Assembly (NCBI GenBank): GCA_015665275.1
Contig: JADFAL010000020.1
Location: 8,020 to 67,912, forward strand
Direction: 5' to 3'
Length of the DNA stretch: 59,893 nucleotides
DNA from: Flavobacteriales bacterium
GTDB lineage: Bacteria; Bacteroidota; Bacteroidia; Flavobacteriales_D; Crocinitomicaceae
Shown here in pieces: positions 24,270 to 32,900 of this stretch; the stretch's first letter is position 1; every line of letters begins with the position of its first letter. A program made the translations under genes and the position numbers. The notes beneath the pieces were generated by a model. The model did no database searches. It saw nothing but the letters and a program-made list of their open reading frames with translations, and had not been told where the DNA came from.

Positions 24270-25763
24270 ATGGAAAAGGGAAACAAGAAAATCATCAAAG
24301 GCTGGGTCATGTACGACTGGGCCAATTCAGTATATAATTTGGTGATTTCCTCCGCGATTTTCCCCATTTTCTATGATAACGTTACCACGAAAAGATACAT
24401 CGTCGATAAAGTAAAGATTAGTGACGAACAGTTGTCAGCACTTGAGCAGCGTACCGAGGTAGAGACAAATTTCGATTACGATCTAACGCGTGTGTCTGAG
24501 CATGATTACGCTGTAGATACACTCGGAATTACCGAGCAGCAATTCGATGCCATTCCTTCGAGCTTTGACGTAACCAATGCAACCGTTGAATTCTTCGGTT
24601 CGGAAGTTTCTAACTCCGTATTGATGTCGTACGTATTGTCCGCATCGTTTCTCGTCGTTTCCATATTATCACCAATGCTTTCTGGAGTGGCCGACTTTTC
24701 TGGTAACAAGAAGCGATTCATGCAGTTTTTCTGTTACCTGGGAGCGCTTTCGTGTATATCTCTTGTTGGATTCGCTAATGCCCCAATTGAGTTAGGAATG
24801 TTGTCTATCTTTCTTGCCAGCATTGGGTTCTGGAACAGTTTGGTATTCTATAATGCCTATCTGCCCGAAATAGCAGAACCGAAAGATCACGACAGAATTT
24901 CAGCTCGTGGTTTCTCCATGGGATATTTTGGAAGTATGATCTTGCTCGTCATCTGTTTGGCGATCATCATGGGTACAGGCGGACATAATACCAAGTATTG
25001 CTTCATCCTCGTTGGCCTTTGGTGGATTGGTTTCAGTCAAGTGACCTATCGCGTTCTTCCCAACAACCCTTACGGAAAGAAGAAAGAGAAAGGCGTTTTG
25101 GGCAAAGGGTTCAAGGAGTTGAAAATTGTATTTAGAGAGTTCAAAAAAACAAAACGACTCAAGCGATTCCTATTGGCGTTCTTCTTCTACAATACTGGGG
25201 TTCAAACGGTAATGCTTATGGCTGTTCTATTTGCTAAGAAAGAAGTAGATTGGGGGCCTGCAGGAGGAGATACAGGTTTGATTATTGCAATTTTGTTGAT
25301 TCAAATTTTGGGAGCAGGCGGTGCTTTCTTGATGTCAAGAATATCAGGCTACATTGGTAACATTAGGACTTTAGGTATATCTGTTTTGATTTGGATTGGT
25401 GTCTGTGTAGCAGCCTACTTAGTGACGACTCCGTTCCAGTTCTATTTCCTTGCTGCAGCCGTTGGATTAGTAATGGGAGGTGTACAAGCACTATCACGTT
25501 CTACGTATTCGAAATTCTTACCAGAAACACAGGATCATGCGAGCTATTTCTCTTTTTTCGATGTAACGGAGAAAATTGGAATTGTTTTTGGAACCTTTGC
25601 ATTCGGAATGTTTGAGATGCTAACTGGATCCTTGCGTTCTTCTGTGATTTCCGTGGCCGTATTCTTCATTATCGGATTTGTACTCTTGTTCTTCGTTCCT
25701 AGAATGAAAGCTTCTGGAAAGAAAGGTGACGATGAGGAGGTGCATGTTTCTGTACTTTCATAA
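24270..25763 (+). CDS. MFS transporter of the UMF1 (Atg22-like) family
   Basis: 497 residues. The N-terminus GWVMYDWANSVYNLVI is the UMF1 family hallmark, and there are about 11-12 hydrophobic segments, for example LASIGFWNSLVFYNAYLPEI and GGVQALSRSTYSKFLPE, also family marks. A hydrophilic stretch of about 75 residues (about 35-110) separates the first helix from the second; this is longer than in most MFS proteins. The family exports or imports amino acids in yeast vacuoles (Atg22) but the bacterial substrate is unknown. Its start lies 3 bases after the lysine-ketoglutarate reductase-like gene, which suggests an amino acid link by context only. Confidence 0.85.
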   Translation: MEKGNKKIIKGWVMYDWANSVYNLVISSAIFPIFYDNVTTKRYIVDKVKISDEQLSALEQRTEVETNFDYDLTRVSEHDYAVDTLGITEQQFDAIPSSFDVTNATVEFFGSEVSNSVLMSYVLSASFLVVSILSPMLSGVADFSGNKKRFMQFFCYLGALSCISLVGFANAPIELGMLSIFLASIGFWNSLVFYNAYLPEIAEPKDHDRISARGFSMGYFGSMILLVICLAIIMGTGGHNTKYCFILVGLWWIGFSQVTYRVLPNNPYGKKKEKGVLGKGFKELKIVFREFKKTKRLKRFLLAFFFYNTGVQTVMLMAVLFAKKEVDWGPAGGDTGLIIAILLIQILGAGGAFLMSRISGYIGNIRTLGISVLIWIGVCVAAYLVTTPFQFYFLAAAVGLVMGGVQALSRSTYSKFLPETQDHASYFSFFDVTEKIGIVFGTFAFGMFEMLTGSLRSSVISVAVFFIIGFVLLFFVPRMKASGKKGDDEEVHVSVLS

Positions 25764-25820
25764 TCAGATCTTTACGGAATTTATTATTTAGAGGATTGAA
25801 TCAACCCAAAAACACGAATT

Positions 25821-26201
25821 ATGGTTTCTGAACAAGGAAAAACCCGCGCCATTGTAGCTCATATTACTCTAATTGGATGGATTATCGCTGTGGTTCAAAA
25901 CGGTGAGAACAAAGATGAATACGCAAGCTTCTACATCCGTCAAATGCTCGGACTTGTCCTTATGGGGATTGTAGGTTCTATCCTTGCGATTATCCCTATT
26001 ATCGGATGGTTAATTTATCTGGGAATTATAGCCCTTTGGGTACTAAGTTTGGTTTGGGCAGCAGAAGGCGAGAAGAAAGAATTGCCAATTCTCGGAGCAC
26101 AATTTCAAGAGTGGTTCAAGTCATTGAAGGGGAAAGGGAATAGAGAGAATCATAAGCCGAAATGTGAAAAGTTACCTTCAACTTTCAACCTTCAACTTTG
26201 A
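25821..26201 (+). CDS. Small membrane protein, DUF4870/Tic20-like
   Basis: 126 residues with three hydrophobic segments (AIVAHITLIGWIIAVVQ, MLGLVLMGIVGSILAIIPI, WLIYLGIIALWVLSLVWA). The middle motif DEYASFYIRQM, a polar break after the first helix, fits DUF4870-type small membrane proteins. The last 10-12 residues and the stop codon are encoded in a heptanucleotide repeat array (26175-26214), so the C-terminus has probably been altered by repeat growth; the conserved part likely ends near GKGNRENH. It may share a transcript with the UMF1 transporter gene 57 bases upstream. Confidence 0.6.
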   Translation: MVSEQGKTRAIVAHITLIGWIIAVVQNGENKDEYASFYIRQMLGLVLMGIVGSILAIIPIIGWLIYLGIIALWVLSLVWAAEGEKKELPILGAQFQEWFKSLKGKGNRENHKPKCEKLPSTFNLQL

Positions 26202-26214
26202 ACCTTCAACTTGA
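26175..26214 (+). repeat. Heptanucleotide repeat array, unit YTTCAAC
   Basis: About 5.5 copies of a 7-base unit: CTTCAAC, TTTCAAC, CTTCAAC, TTTGAAC, CTTCAAC, then TTGAA. The stop codon of the DUF4870-like gene lies inside it. The same unit recurs in the same orientation at 26640-26678. Confidence 0.85.
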
Positions 26215-26224
26215 ATGGTCTTAT

Positions 26225-26268
26225 GTCTAGCTGGCTAGCGTCTAAAGTCTGGCTGTCTTACGTTTAAC
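26225..26268 (+). repeat. Heptanucleotide repeat array, unit GTCTARC
   Basis: Six degenerate copies: GTCTAGC, GGCTAGC, GTCTAAA, GTCTGGC, GTCTTAC, GTTTAAC, with single-T insertions after the first and fourth. A related array is at 49531-49580. Confidence 0.7.
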
Positions 26269-26277
26269 ATTTCTATT

Positions 26278-26298
26278 CCAATATCCAATATCCAATAT
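26278..26298 (+). repeat. Heptanucleotide repeat array, three perfect CCAATAT
   Basis: Three exact tandem copies ending 3 bases before the ATG of the gene at 26302, that is in its ribosome-binding and leader zone. Confidence 0.85.
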
Positions 26299-26301
26299 CT
26301 T

Positions 26302-26637
26302 ATGCTTGATTCTTTTAAAGAGTTCAACAAGAAAGGATTTCCAATAATCCGATTTCATGATGATTATTTTGAAGTTAAAGCGATCGACTATTGGGAATTT
26401 CGTTCCTTCAAGTACGTCGAGGTAACAGAGATTGATTACTACCACAACAAATACAAATGGTGGAATAATTTCAGCATTACATATTTTGCATTCTCAAGTA
26501 ATGAGCCTCATAAGTTCAAGGTGAAAAAGGAAAATGGAGCAGATTGGATCTATGACGCCCCGAGAAAGTACAGCAAGGAGTTCGCTGAAGTTGTCAAAGA
26601 GTTGCTAAAACGCTGTAATCTGGAGCGTCTGAAATAA
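26302..26637 (+). CDS. Hypothetical protein flanked by heptamer arrays
   Basis: 111 residues, no signal peptide. The sequence is rich in aromatic and charged residues (FPIIRFHDDYFEVKAIDYW, FRSFKYVEVTEIDYYHNKYKWW, FKVKKENGADWIYDAPRKY) with a helical end (FAEVVKELLKRCNLERL). The alternation of strands then a C-terminal helix would fit a PH-like domain, but this is a guess from the pattern only. The gene lies between repeat arrays on both sides, 3 bases after CCAATAT repeats and 2 bases before a YTTCAAC array. Confidence 0.6.
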   Translation: MLDSFKEFNKKGFPIIRFHDDYFEVKAIDYWEFRSFKYVEVTEIDYYHNKYKWWNNFSITYFAFSSNEPHKFKVKKENGADWIYDAPRKYSKEFAEVVKELLKRCNLERLK

Positions 26638-26639
26638 GG

Positions 26640-26678
26640 TTTCAATCTTCAACTTTCAACCTTCAACCTTCTACTTTC
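26640..26678 (+). repeat. Heptanucleotide repeat array, unit YTTCAAC (second copy)
   Basis: About 5.5 copies (TTTCAAT, CTTCAAC, TTTCAAC, CTTCAAC, CTTCTAC, TTTCC) filling the space between the convergent stops at 26637 and 26682. Confidence 0.85.
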
Positions 26679-26681
26679 CGT

Positions 26682-27518
26682 TTACCCATTCATACAACAA
26701 TCCCTGAACTTCTTCCCGCTTCCACAAGGGCACGGTTCAAAGTGGCGCACAGGCTTCATTTTTTCGATGAGTTTTCGGTCTGCCAGTTCGTGCGAGAAAA
26801 TATCTTCAAGAATTGCATACACTTCTGGGTGATTTTCTTCTAGCAATTTGGGGCGCTCAAAAAAGTACTCAGCAACTACAGCCATGAATTCAGACCGGTT
26901 GGTGGCTCCATAACGATTGATATCGCTGTCATTGTCTAGAATTTCTTCCATTTTTTTGTCGATGAGATGTATCCACGGAATTACGTTTTCCCGATGCATC
27001 AAACGTTCCGGAATCCCATCAATACGACCATCGGCCTTGTCAATCAAATGAACAAATTCATGGATCGCAGTGTTGCGCTTGTCTTCTTCGTTATCAAATC
27101 CTAGGTGAAGTGCTTTGCGGGATAGTACCATTTTCCCCTCCATATAGCCGTAACCGACCATACCGAGAATAGCAACATCTTCTACGCGCTGACCGATGTT
27201 GTGCTCGAAGTCAAAATGAGCGGGGTAGAGCAGGACCTCCTTCAAATTGAAATATTCCCATTTCGGAAATGCAAAAATCGGGATGATGGCACTAGCACCT
27301 ATTAACAGGCTATCTTCTTCTTGAACCGTCGTTTGAATGCCGGTAATTTCCATGGTATTCAAAAATTGAAGCATACGAATCTCAAACTGATTTTTCTCTT
27401 CCTCAGTCAACGACCGATAGAATTGAACTTTGTCAGCAAGAAACCTGCGCCAATTTGGAGTAAAGGAATCAGCAAATTTCGGGCGTCTTTTGGATCGAAA
27501 AAAATCTAAGAAGCCCAT
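26682..27518 (-). CDS. MtfA/M90-like zinc peptidase with C-terminal SEC-C motif
   Basis: 278 residues. The M90 (MtfA) family fold is seen as FRSKRRPKFADSFTPNW at the start, FAFPKWEYFNLKEVLLYP, and the zinc site HEFVH in NTAIHEFVHLIDKADG at about 150-165, with the downstream SEFMAVVAEYFFERP helix that supplies further ligands. E. coli MtfA binds the Mlc repressor and is an aminopeptidase. Here the last 20 residues are a SEC-C zinc-binding motif, CPCGSGKKFRDCC, known from SecA and many other proteins, which is not part of classical MtfA. Third gene of the minus-strand DAO-gcvT-mtfA run, 5 bases after gcvT. Confidence 0.85.
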   Translation of the reverse strand: MGFLDFFRSKRRPKFADSFTPNWRRFLADKVQFYRSLTEEEKNQFEIRMLQFLNTMEITGIQTTVQEEDSLLIGASAIIPIFAFPKWEYFNLKEVLLYPAHFDFEHNIGQRVEDVAILGMVGYGYMEGKMVLSRKALHLGFDNEEDKRNTAIHEFVHLIDKADGRIDGIPERLMHRENVIPWIHLIDKKMEEILDNDSDINRYGATNRSEFMAVVAEYFFERPKLLEENHPEVYAILEDIFSHELADRKLIEKMKPVRHFEPCPCGSGKKFRDCCMNG

Positions 27519-27523
27519 GGAAT

Positions 27524-28612
27524 TTACTTTTTATAGAACGGAAGCTTTACTACTTGTGCTTTTAATGACTTGTTGCGCACTTTGATGTAAATTTCTGAAT
27601 CCACTTTGCTGTTGTCCATCGTTACGTACCCTAATCCGATGGCTTTCTTCATCGATGGAGACATAGTTCCGGAGGTAACACGGCCGATAATAGCGCCATT
27701 AGCATCTGCAATTTCGTAATCGTGACGCGGAATCCCGCGATCAATCATTTCAAAGGCAACCAACTTGCGTTCAATGCCATTGGCTTTCAATTCAGTCAAA
27801 CGATCCTTGTCCACAAAGTCAGCGTCTTTCTGCAATTTGGTAATCCAGCCCAATCCAGCCTCCAAAGGAGAAGTGGTATCGTCGATATCATTTCCGTAAA
27901 GGCAGAATCCCATTTCCAATCGAAGCGTGTCACGAGCAGCCAATCCAATCGGTTGAATTCCGAAATCTTTCCCTGCTTCGAATACTTTGTTCCAAACTTG
28001 CTCGGCTTCGTCGTTTTTACAGTAAATCTCGAATCCTCCACTTCCGGTATATCCAGTAGCAGAAATAATTACATGCTCAATTCCAGCGAAATCGGCCACT
28101 TCAAAATGGTAGTATTTAATAGCAGAAAGATCAATGGATGTCAAAGATTGCATCGCTTCTACTGCTTTCGGTCCTTGAATAGCAAGCAATGAATAATCAT
28201 CAGACAAGTTGCGCATTTCAACATCATAAGAGTTGTGTTTTGAGATCCAGTCCCAATCTTTATCCATGTTGGAAGCATTAACAACTAAAAGGTACTGTTC
28301 CTCCTTAATGCGGTAAATGATCAAATCATCTACAATTCCACCTTGTCCATTTGGCATACAGCTATACTGTGCACGACCAATTTCCATTACTGAAGCATCG
28401 TTGGTAGTCACTTTTTGAATCAAATCCAAAGCACCAGGTCCAGTCAATAAAAACTCTCCCATGTGCGAGACATCAAACACTCCCACGCCTTCACGAACAG
28501 TTTCATGCTCTGCGTTCACCCCTTCATATTGTACAGGCATATTATATCCTGCAAACGGCACAATCTTAGCGCCAAGTCCCTCATGTATGTGTGTTAAAGC
28601 TGTATTCTTCAT
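27524..28612 (-). CDS. gcvT: Glycine cleavage system aminomethyltransferase (T protein)
   Basis: 362 residues from ATG 28612, the usual length; the upstream codon would add nine residues overlapping the -7 box. T protein releases ammonia from the aminomethyl lipoyl H protein and forms methylenetetrahydrofolate. Seen are [32 protein letters not shown], a folate-binding part with DDLIIYRI and [17 protein letters not shown], and the Arg/Asp pattern [18 protein letters not shown]. The gene has its own promoter box. No gcvH or gcvP is in the window, so the system is scattered, as is common in this group. Confidence 0.95.
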   Translation of the reverse strand: MKNTALTHIHEGLGAKIVPFAGYNMPVQYEGVNAEHETVREGVGVFDVSHMGEFLLTGPGALDLIQKVTTNDASVMEIGRAQYSCMPNGQGGIVDDLIIYRIKEEQYLLVVNASNMDKDWDWISKHNSYDVEMRNLSDDYSLLAIQGPKAVEAMQSLTSIDLSAIKYYHFEVADFAGIEHVIISATGYTGSGGFEIYCKNDEAEQVWNKVFEAGKDFGIQPIGLAARDTLRLEMGFCLYGNDIDDTTSPLEAGLGWITKLQKDADFVDKDRLTELKANGIERKLVAFEMIDRGIPRHDYEIADANGAIIGRVTSGTMSPSMKKAIGLGYVTMDNSKVDSEIYIKVRNKSLKAQVVKLPFYKK

Positions 28613-28636
28613 GGTTTGATTCAATAAAATTCGTAG

Positions 28637-28644
28637 CAAATTTA
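28637..28644 (-). promoter_or_regulatory. Putative -7 box TAAATTTG of gcvT
   Basis: Exact TAnnTTTG match on the minus strand, 24 bases upstream of the gcvT ATG. It lies in the 76-base gap after the DAO gene. Confidence 0.5.
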
Positions 28645-28688
28645 CGATTATAGCGATTCTAGAAAACAGCGAAACGAAAAATTCACGC

Positions 28689-29828
28689 TTATTCCATTAA
28701 ATGTGCAAGTTGTTTTCCAACAAGTGAACCGATGGCAACGCCCATTCCTCCCAGTCGAACGCCACAATATAGATTTGGTTGAATTTCCTTTACAATTGGC
28801 TTTTTCGTGGTGCCTACCCCCATAATTCCTGCCCAAGAATGATCAACCGTGAACGGGGTGTTAGGCAGGATAACATCGGACAATAGTTCGAGTAAGGCAT
28901 CTTGAATTTTGTTTGAAATGGCAATGTCCGTTGTCGTTTCCCCTTCAAAGTCAAGATTTCTTCCACCTCCAAGCAAAACTCTCCCATCAATATTTCGGAA
29001 ATAATAATATCCTTTTTGATAATGGAAGGTTCCTTCAAAAGGTAGCATGTCAATTGGGTGCGTTACCAAAACTTGAGCCCTTGCTGGAGCAATGTCGTCT
29101 TCGGGAAGAAATTGTTTGGCAAAGCCATTGGTGCAAATGGCAACTTGAGTCGCTGAAATTTCTCCAAGTTGTGATTCGATAATTACCCGATCACCTTGTG
29201 AATGTATGTTTTTGGCTTCGATTCCAAAAAGAACCGAAATACCTTCGTCTATAACCCGCTGATAATAAACAGCGTTCATTTTTGAAGTATCAATTTGGCC
29301 CTCTAACCGATTTTTGAATCCACCTAAAACGCCTTGGAATCCGAATTTTGAATTGACCCGGTTGTCCCACGAGTACACGTCTTTCTCTCCAGAAATTTTT
29401 TCCAAAGCTTTATTGAACTCGGGTAGATGCTCTAATATTTCCTTTTGAACCTCCGCTTCATCTTCACGAATCAAATCCCACGAACCATTGATCTGAAGGT
29501 CCATGTTCTTTGCGCCAATGATCTCTTCTAAATAGCGCAATCCTTCCAGTCGAAGTGCTACTGTATCCCAAACCGTTGAAGCGTCAAATTGCTGTAAATC
29601 ATCGGCTAACTCAGTCGGGCTTCCGAAACATGTGAATCCGGCATTTTTCGAACTGGCTCCTGAGGGAAGCAGACCACGTTCCAAAATCAACACCTTCGCA
29701 TTTGGATTTGAACGTTTGAAATGCAGTGCTGTACTGTATCCTACAATGCCGGCACCAATAACGATCAAGTCACAAGAATCTATAAAGTGCTTGCGTTCCC
29801 AATAACTGAATGTAGCTCCGTTTAGCAT
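28689..29828 (-). CDS. FAD-dependent amine oxidase-type oxidoreductase (DAO family)
   Basis: 379 residues. The dinucleotide-binding motif is [15 protein letters not shown] (about 22-36) with the acidic end in LILERG, and [10 protein letters not shown] is the DAO-family stretch after it. Further on come [15 protein letters not shown] and [19 protein letters not shown], then [20 protein letters not shown], which binds FAD at the end. DAO enzymes oxidise secondary or primary amines such as sarcosine, glycine or gamma-glutamylputrescine; the substrate is not readable here. It lies just upstream of gcvT on the same strand, which recalls dimethylglycine and sarcosine dehydrogenases, where DAO and GcvT domains are fused. 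Confidence 0.85.
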   Translation of the reverse strand: MLNGATFSYWERKHFIDSCDLIVIGAGIVGYSTALHFKRSNPNAKVLILERGLLPSGASSKNAGFTCFGSPTELADDLQQFDASTVWDTVALRLEGLRYLEEIIGAKNMDLQINGSWDLIREDEAEVQKEILEHLPEFNKALEKISGEKDVYSWDNRVNSKFGFQGVLGGFKNRLEGQIDTSKMNAVYYQRVIDEGISVLFGIEAKNIHSQGDRVIIESQLGEISATQVAICTNGFAKQFLPEDDIAPARAQVLVTHPIDMLPFEGTFHYQKGYYYFRNIDGRVLLGGGRNLDFEGETTTDIAISNKIQDALLELLSDVILPNTPFTVDHSWAGIMGVGTTKKPIVKEIQPNLYCGVRLGGMGVAIGSLVGKQLAHLME

Positions 29829-29939
29829 GATTTGAATAGCCCCAAATCGGAACTATTTTCGCATATTTGTTAATTAATTCGATCAAATTTAAACCATTTC
29901 TGTAACTGGTTGTACAGGATTACGTTTAAATAGAGAGGC

Positions 29940-32900
29940 ATGAAATATTTTATACTCGTTTTTGCGTTGCTTACGGCCATTTTTGGATGGTCGCAAGAAC
30001 ACCCTTTTCAATTTAAAGGGAAAATTACCAATCAGGATAATGGAGCAGCGGAAGGCGGAGTAACAATCAGTATAGAGCAAAATGGAGGAAATATCGCTTC
30101 CTCAACATCTGCATCCAATGGAAAATACAATCTCGTAAGTAATATCAATTATAGTACGGCCTTTTTTGTGGTATTCCGAAAGAATGGAATGGTGACCAAA
30201 AAAGTCAAGTTCGATTTCTCAAAAATGAATGAAGAAGATATTCCTCCGGGAGATTATCGACCTGTTGAGAAATTGGATATGGATGTTTTTGCCGAACGTC
30301 CGAATATAAATTTCGACTTCTTGGAATCTGAGCCAGTAGCTAGTTTTGATTGGGACACACGAAATTTTTCACCAAGATTGGACAGCGGAGGGGCTGGAGC
30401 GATGCGTAAGAAGATTTCTGACCTATTAGCGGATGCTGAGAACAAAGAAGCAGAACTTGAAAAGAATTATGCAGATGCCATTGCAAAAGCAGATGCTGCA
30501 TACGATCAAGAAAACTGGGAAGAAGCACTTGGTCACTACGAAGAAGCTTTAGGGTACAAACCGACAGAGAAATATCCGTCGGATCGAATTGTAGAGTTGG
30601 ATGCTTTGATTGCGGCGGCGAAAGAAGATGCTTTGGCACAAGAACAATCCCAAGGAGAATACGATGCATTGATTTCAGCAGCAGATCAATTAAGAGATCA
30701 GGGAGATCTAGAAACAGCTGTGAAACGCTACGAAGAAGCATCAGCCAAACTTCCTTCTGAACAATATCCGAAAGATCAAATTGCAACTTTAGAAGATCAA
30801 ATTGCAGCATTAGCAAAAGAAAAAGAAGCACAAGAGGCATATGATGCTGCCATCAAGCGAGCAGATATTTTTATGGGCCAAGGCAGCTGGAAGGCGGCCC
30901 GTGATGCATATGAAGAGGCTACGGGATTAAAGCCGTCAGAACAATATCCAAAAGACAAACTGGCAGAATTGCAAGAGAAATTGGATGCTGCAGCGGCGGA
31001 AGAAGAGTTAAAGAAACAGTACGAGGAAGCAATTCTTGCGGGTGATGCGGCTTTCGATGCGGAAGATTGGAAGACGGCAAAGGAAAAATACGAAGAAGCA
31101 TTAAGCATTGAATCGGCTTCGTCTTATGCGCAAGGACGATTGGATTTTGTTAACGATAAACTTGCAGATATTATCGCCGCTGAAGAACAGGCAAAGAAAA
31201 TCGAAGAGTTGTTAGCAACCGGACAGCAAAACATCGACGAGAAAAAGTTTGACGATGCCATTGCGAATTACGACGAGGTACTGGCACTAGAGGCTGAAAA
31301 CGAAACTGCCATTGCCAAGAAAGAAGAGGCAGAGAAATTAAAAGCAGATGCCGAGGCAAATGCTGCTGCTGATGAAGAATTCAATGCCTTAGTAGCTGAC
31401 GGCGATGCCGCAGTTGGTGGTGAGAATTACGAAGAGGGTGTTTCGAAATACAAAGAAGCCCTTGCCATTAAAGGCGATACAGAAGTAGAGACAAAACTCG
31501 CGGATGCAGAGGCTAAATTAGAAGCTATAAAGAATGCAGAGGCAGTAAAAGAGCAGTTTGAAGCATTAATTGCAGAAGCTACATCGCTGTTAGAGGCCGA
31601 GAAGCTAGAAGATGCGAAAGCAAAATTTGAAGAAGCAGGAACACTTGATGCATCGAGTGATATTCCACCTACGAAAATTGCTGAGATTGATGCCTTATTA
31701 GCAGATCAAAAAGCTGCAGAAGACAAACAAGCGAATTACGATGCCGCTATTGCCGCAGCAGATGAATTGTTCAACTCTGAGAATTGGTCGGAGTCAAAAG
31801 GGAAATACGAAGAAGCTTTAACTTTCGCGGACGATCCATCTTATGCCAACGGACGCATCGCTGAAATTGATTCTAAAGTTTCCGAAGGTGAAGCTGCGGC
31901 AGAACGGAAGCAGAAATACGAGGAGGCCATTAGTGCAGGTGAAACGGCGGTTGGAGTAGAAGATTACACAACAGCTAAGGCGAAATTCGAAGAGGCATTA
32001 ACTTATACAGATGAGCCCGATTATGCGCAAGGAAAGATTGATGAAATCGATGCGATTTTAGGAGAGCAACTAGAGGTTCTCGCTTTGTTAGAAAAAGGGA
32101 AATCATTGTATGAAGCTGGAAATCTTGAGGATTCCAAAGGAAAGTACGAAGCGGTATTAGCCCTTGAATCCGGAAACGAAATAGCGCAAACGGAGATCGA
32201 TAAAATCAACGCTGAATTAGCCGATCAAAAAGCTGCTGCAGAGAAAGAAGCAGCTTTCTTAAAATTAAAAGAAGACGGTTTCTCATTGGCGGATGAAGAA
32301 AAGTACGGCGAGGCAAAATCGAAATTGAAAGAGGCATTATCGTTGAAAGAAGACAGCGAGATACAAGCGAAGCTAGATGAGATTGAAGCGGCACAAGTAG
32401 ACGCTGCGCTTGCGGAAGAAGTGAACAGCTTGATTATGGACGGAGAAGCATTCTTCGGAGAAGAGAAGTTTGATGATGCCAAAGCAAAGTTCGAAGAAGC
32501 ACTTGCCAAGGACCCAGGAAATTCAGAAGCGCAATCAGGACTGGACAAGACGAACAAAGCCATTGAGGATTTGAATGCATTGGCAGATCAGGAAACGAGA
32601 TTCAACGAATTGAAGACGGAGGGTCTTTCATTGAAAGATCAAGAGAAGTATACGGAGGCAAAATCGAAAATCAACGAGGCGTTAACAATTAAAAGTGATG
32701 CTGAATTAGAGAAAGCCCTTAAGGATATTGCAGCAGCGGAAGCAATTGCAGCGCAACAAAACGAGCAAGATGCGGAATTCAATGCTTTATTGGATGCTGG
32801 GGATGAATTGGTCGACAATGGACAATACGAGGAAGGAATTGATAAGTTCAAAGAAGCAAAAGAGCTTAAGTCGGATTCTAAAATTCCAGACGAGCGCATA

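Noticed and set aside
27722-28192. 156-codon plus-strand frame opposite gcvT
   Set aside because: Antisense shadow of a well-conserved gene.
28613-28688. Glycine riboswitch in front of gcvT
   Set aside because: Only 76 bases separate the upstream stop from the ATG, too short for a known tandem glycine riboswitch, and no such structure is seen.
30340-30840. Open frame of 166 codons on the minus strand inside the giant gene
   Set aside because: Leu-rich antisense shadow of the Glu/Ala/Lys-rich repeat codons; no start context, no family.
32225-32563. Minus-strand frames rich in Ser, Ala and Phe inside the giant gene (also at 32639-32899 and 30797-31108)
   Set aside because: Their composition is the reverse complement of repeated GAA/GCA/AAA codons; they repeat with the protein repeats.
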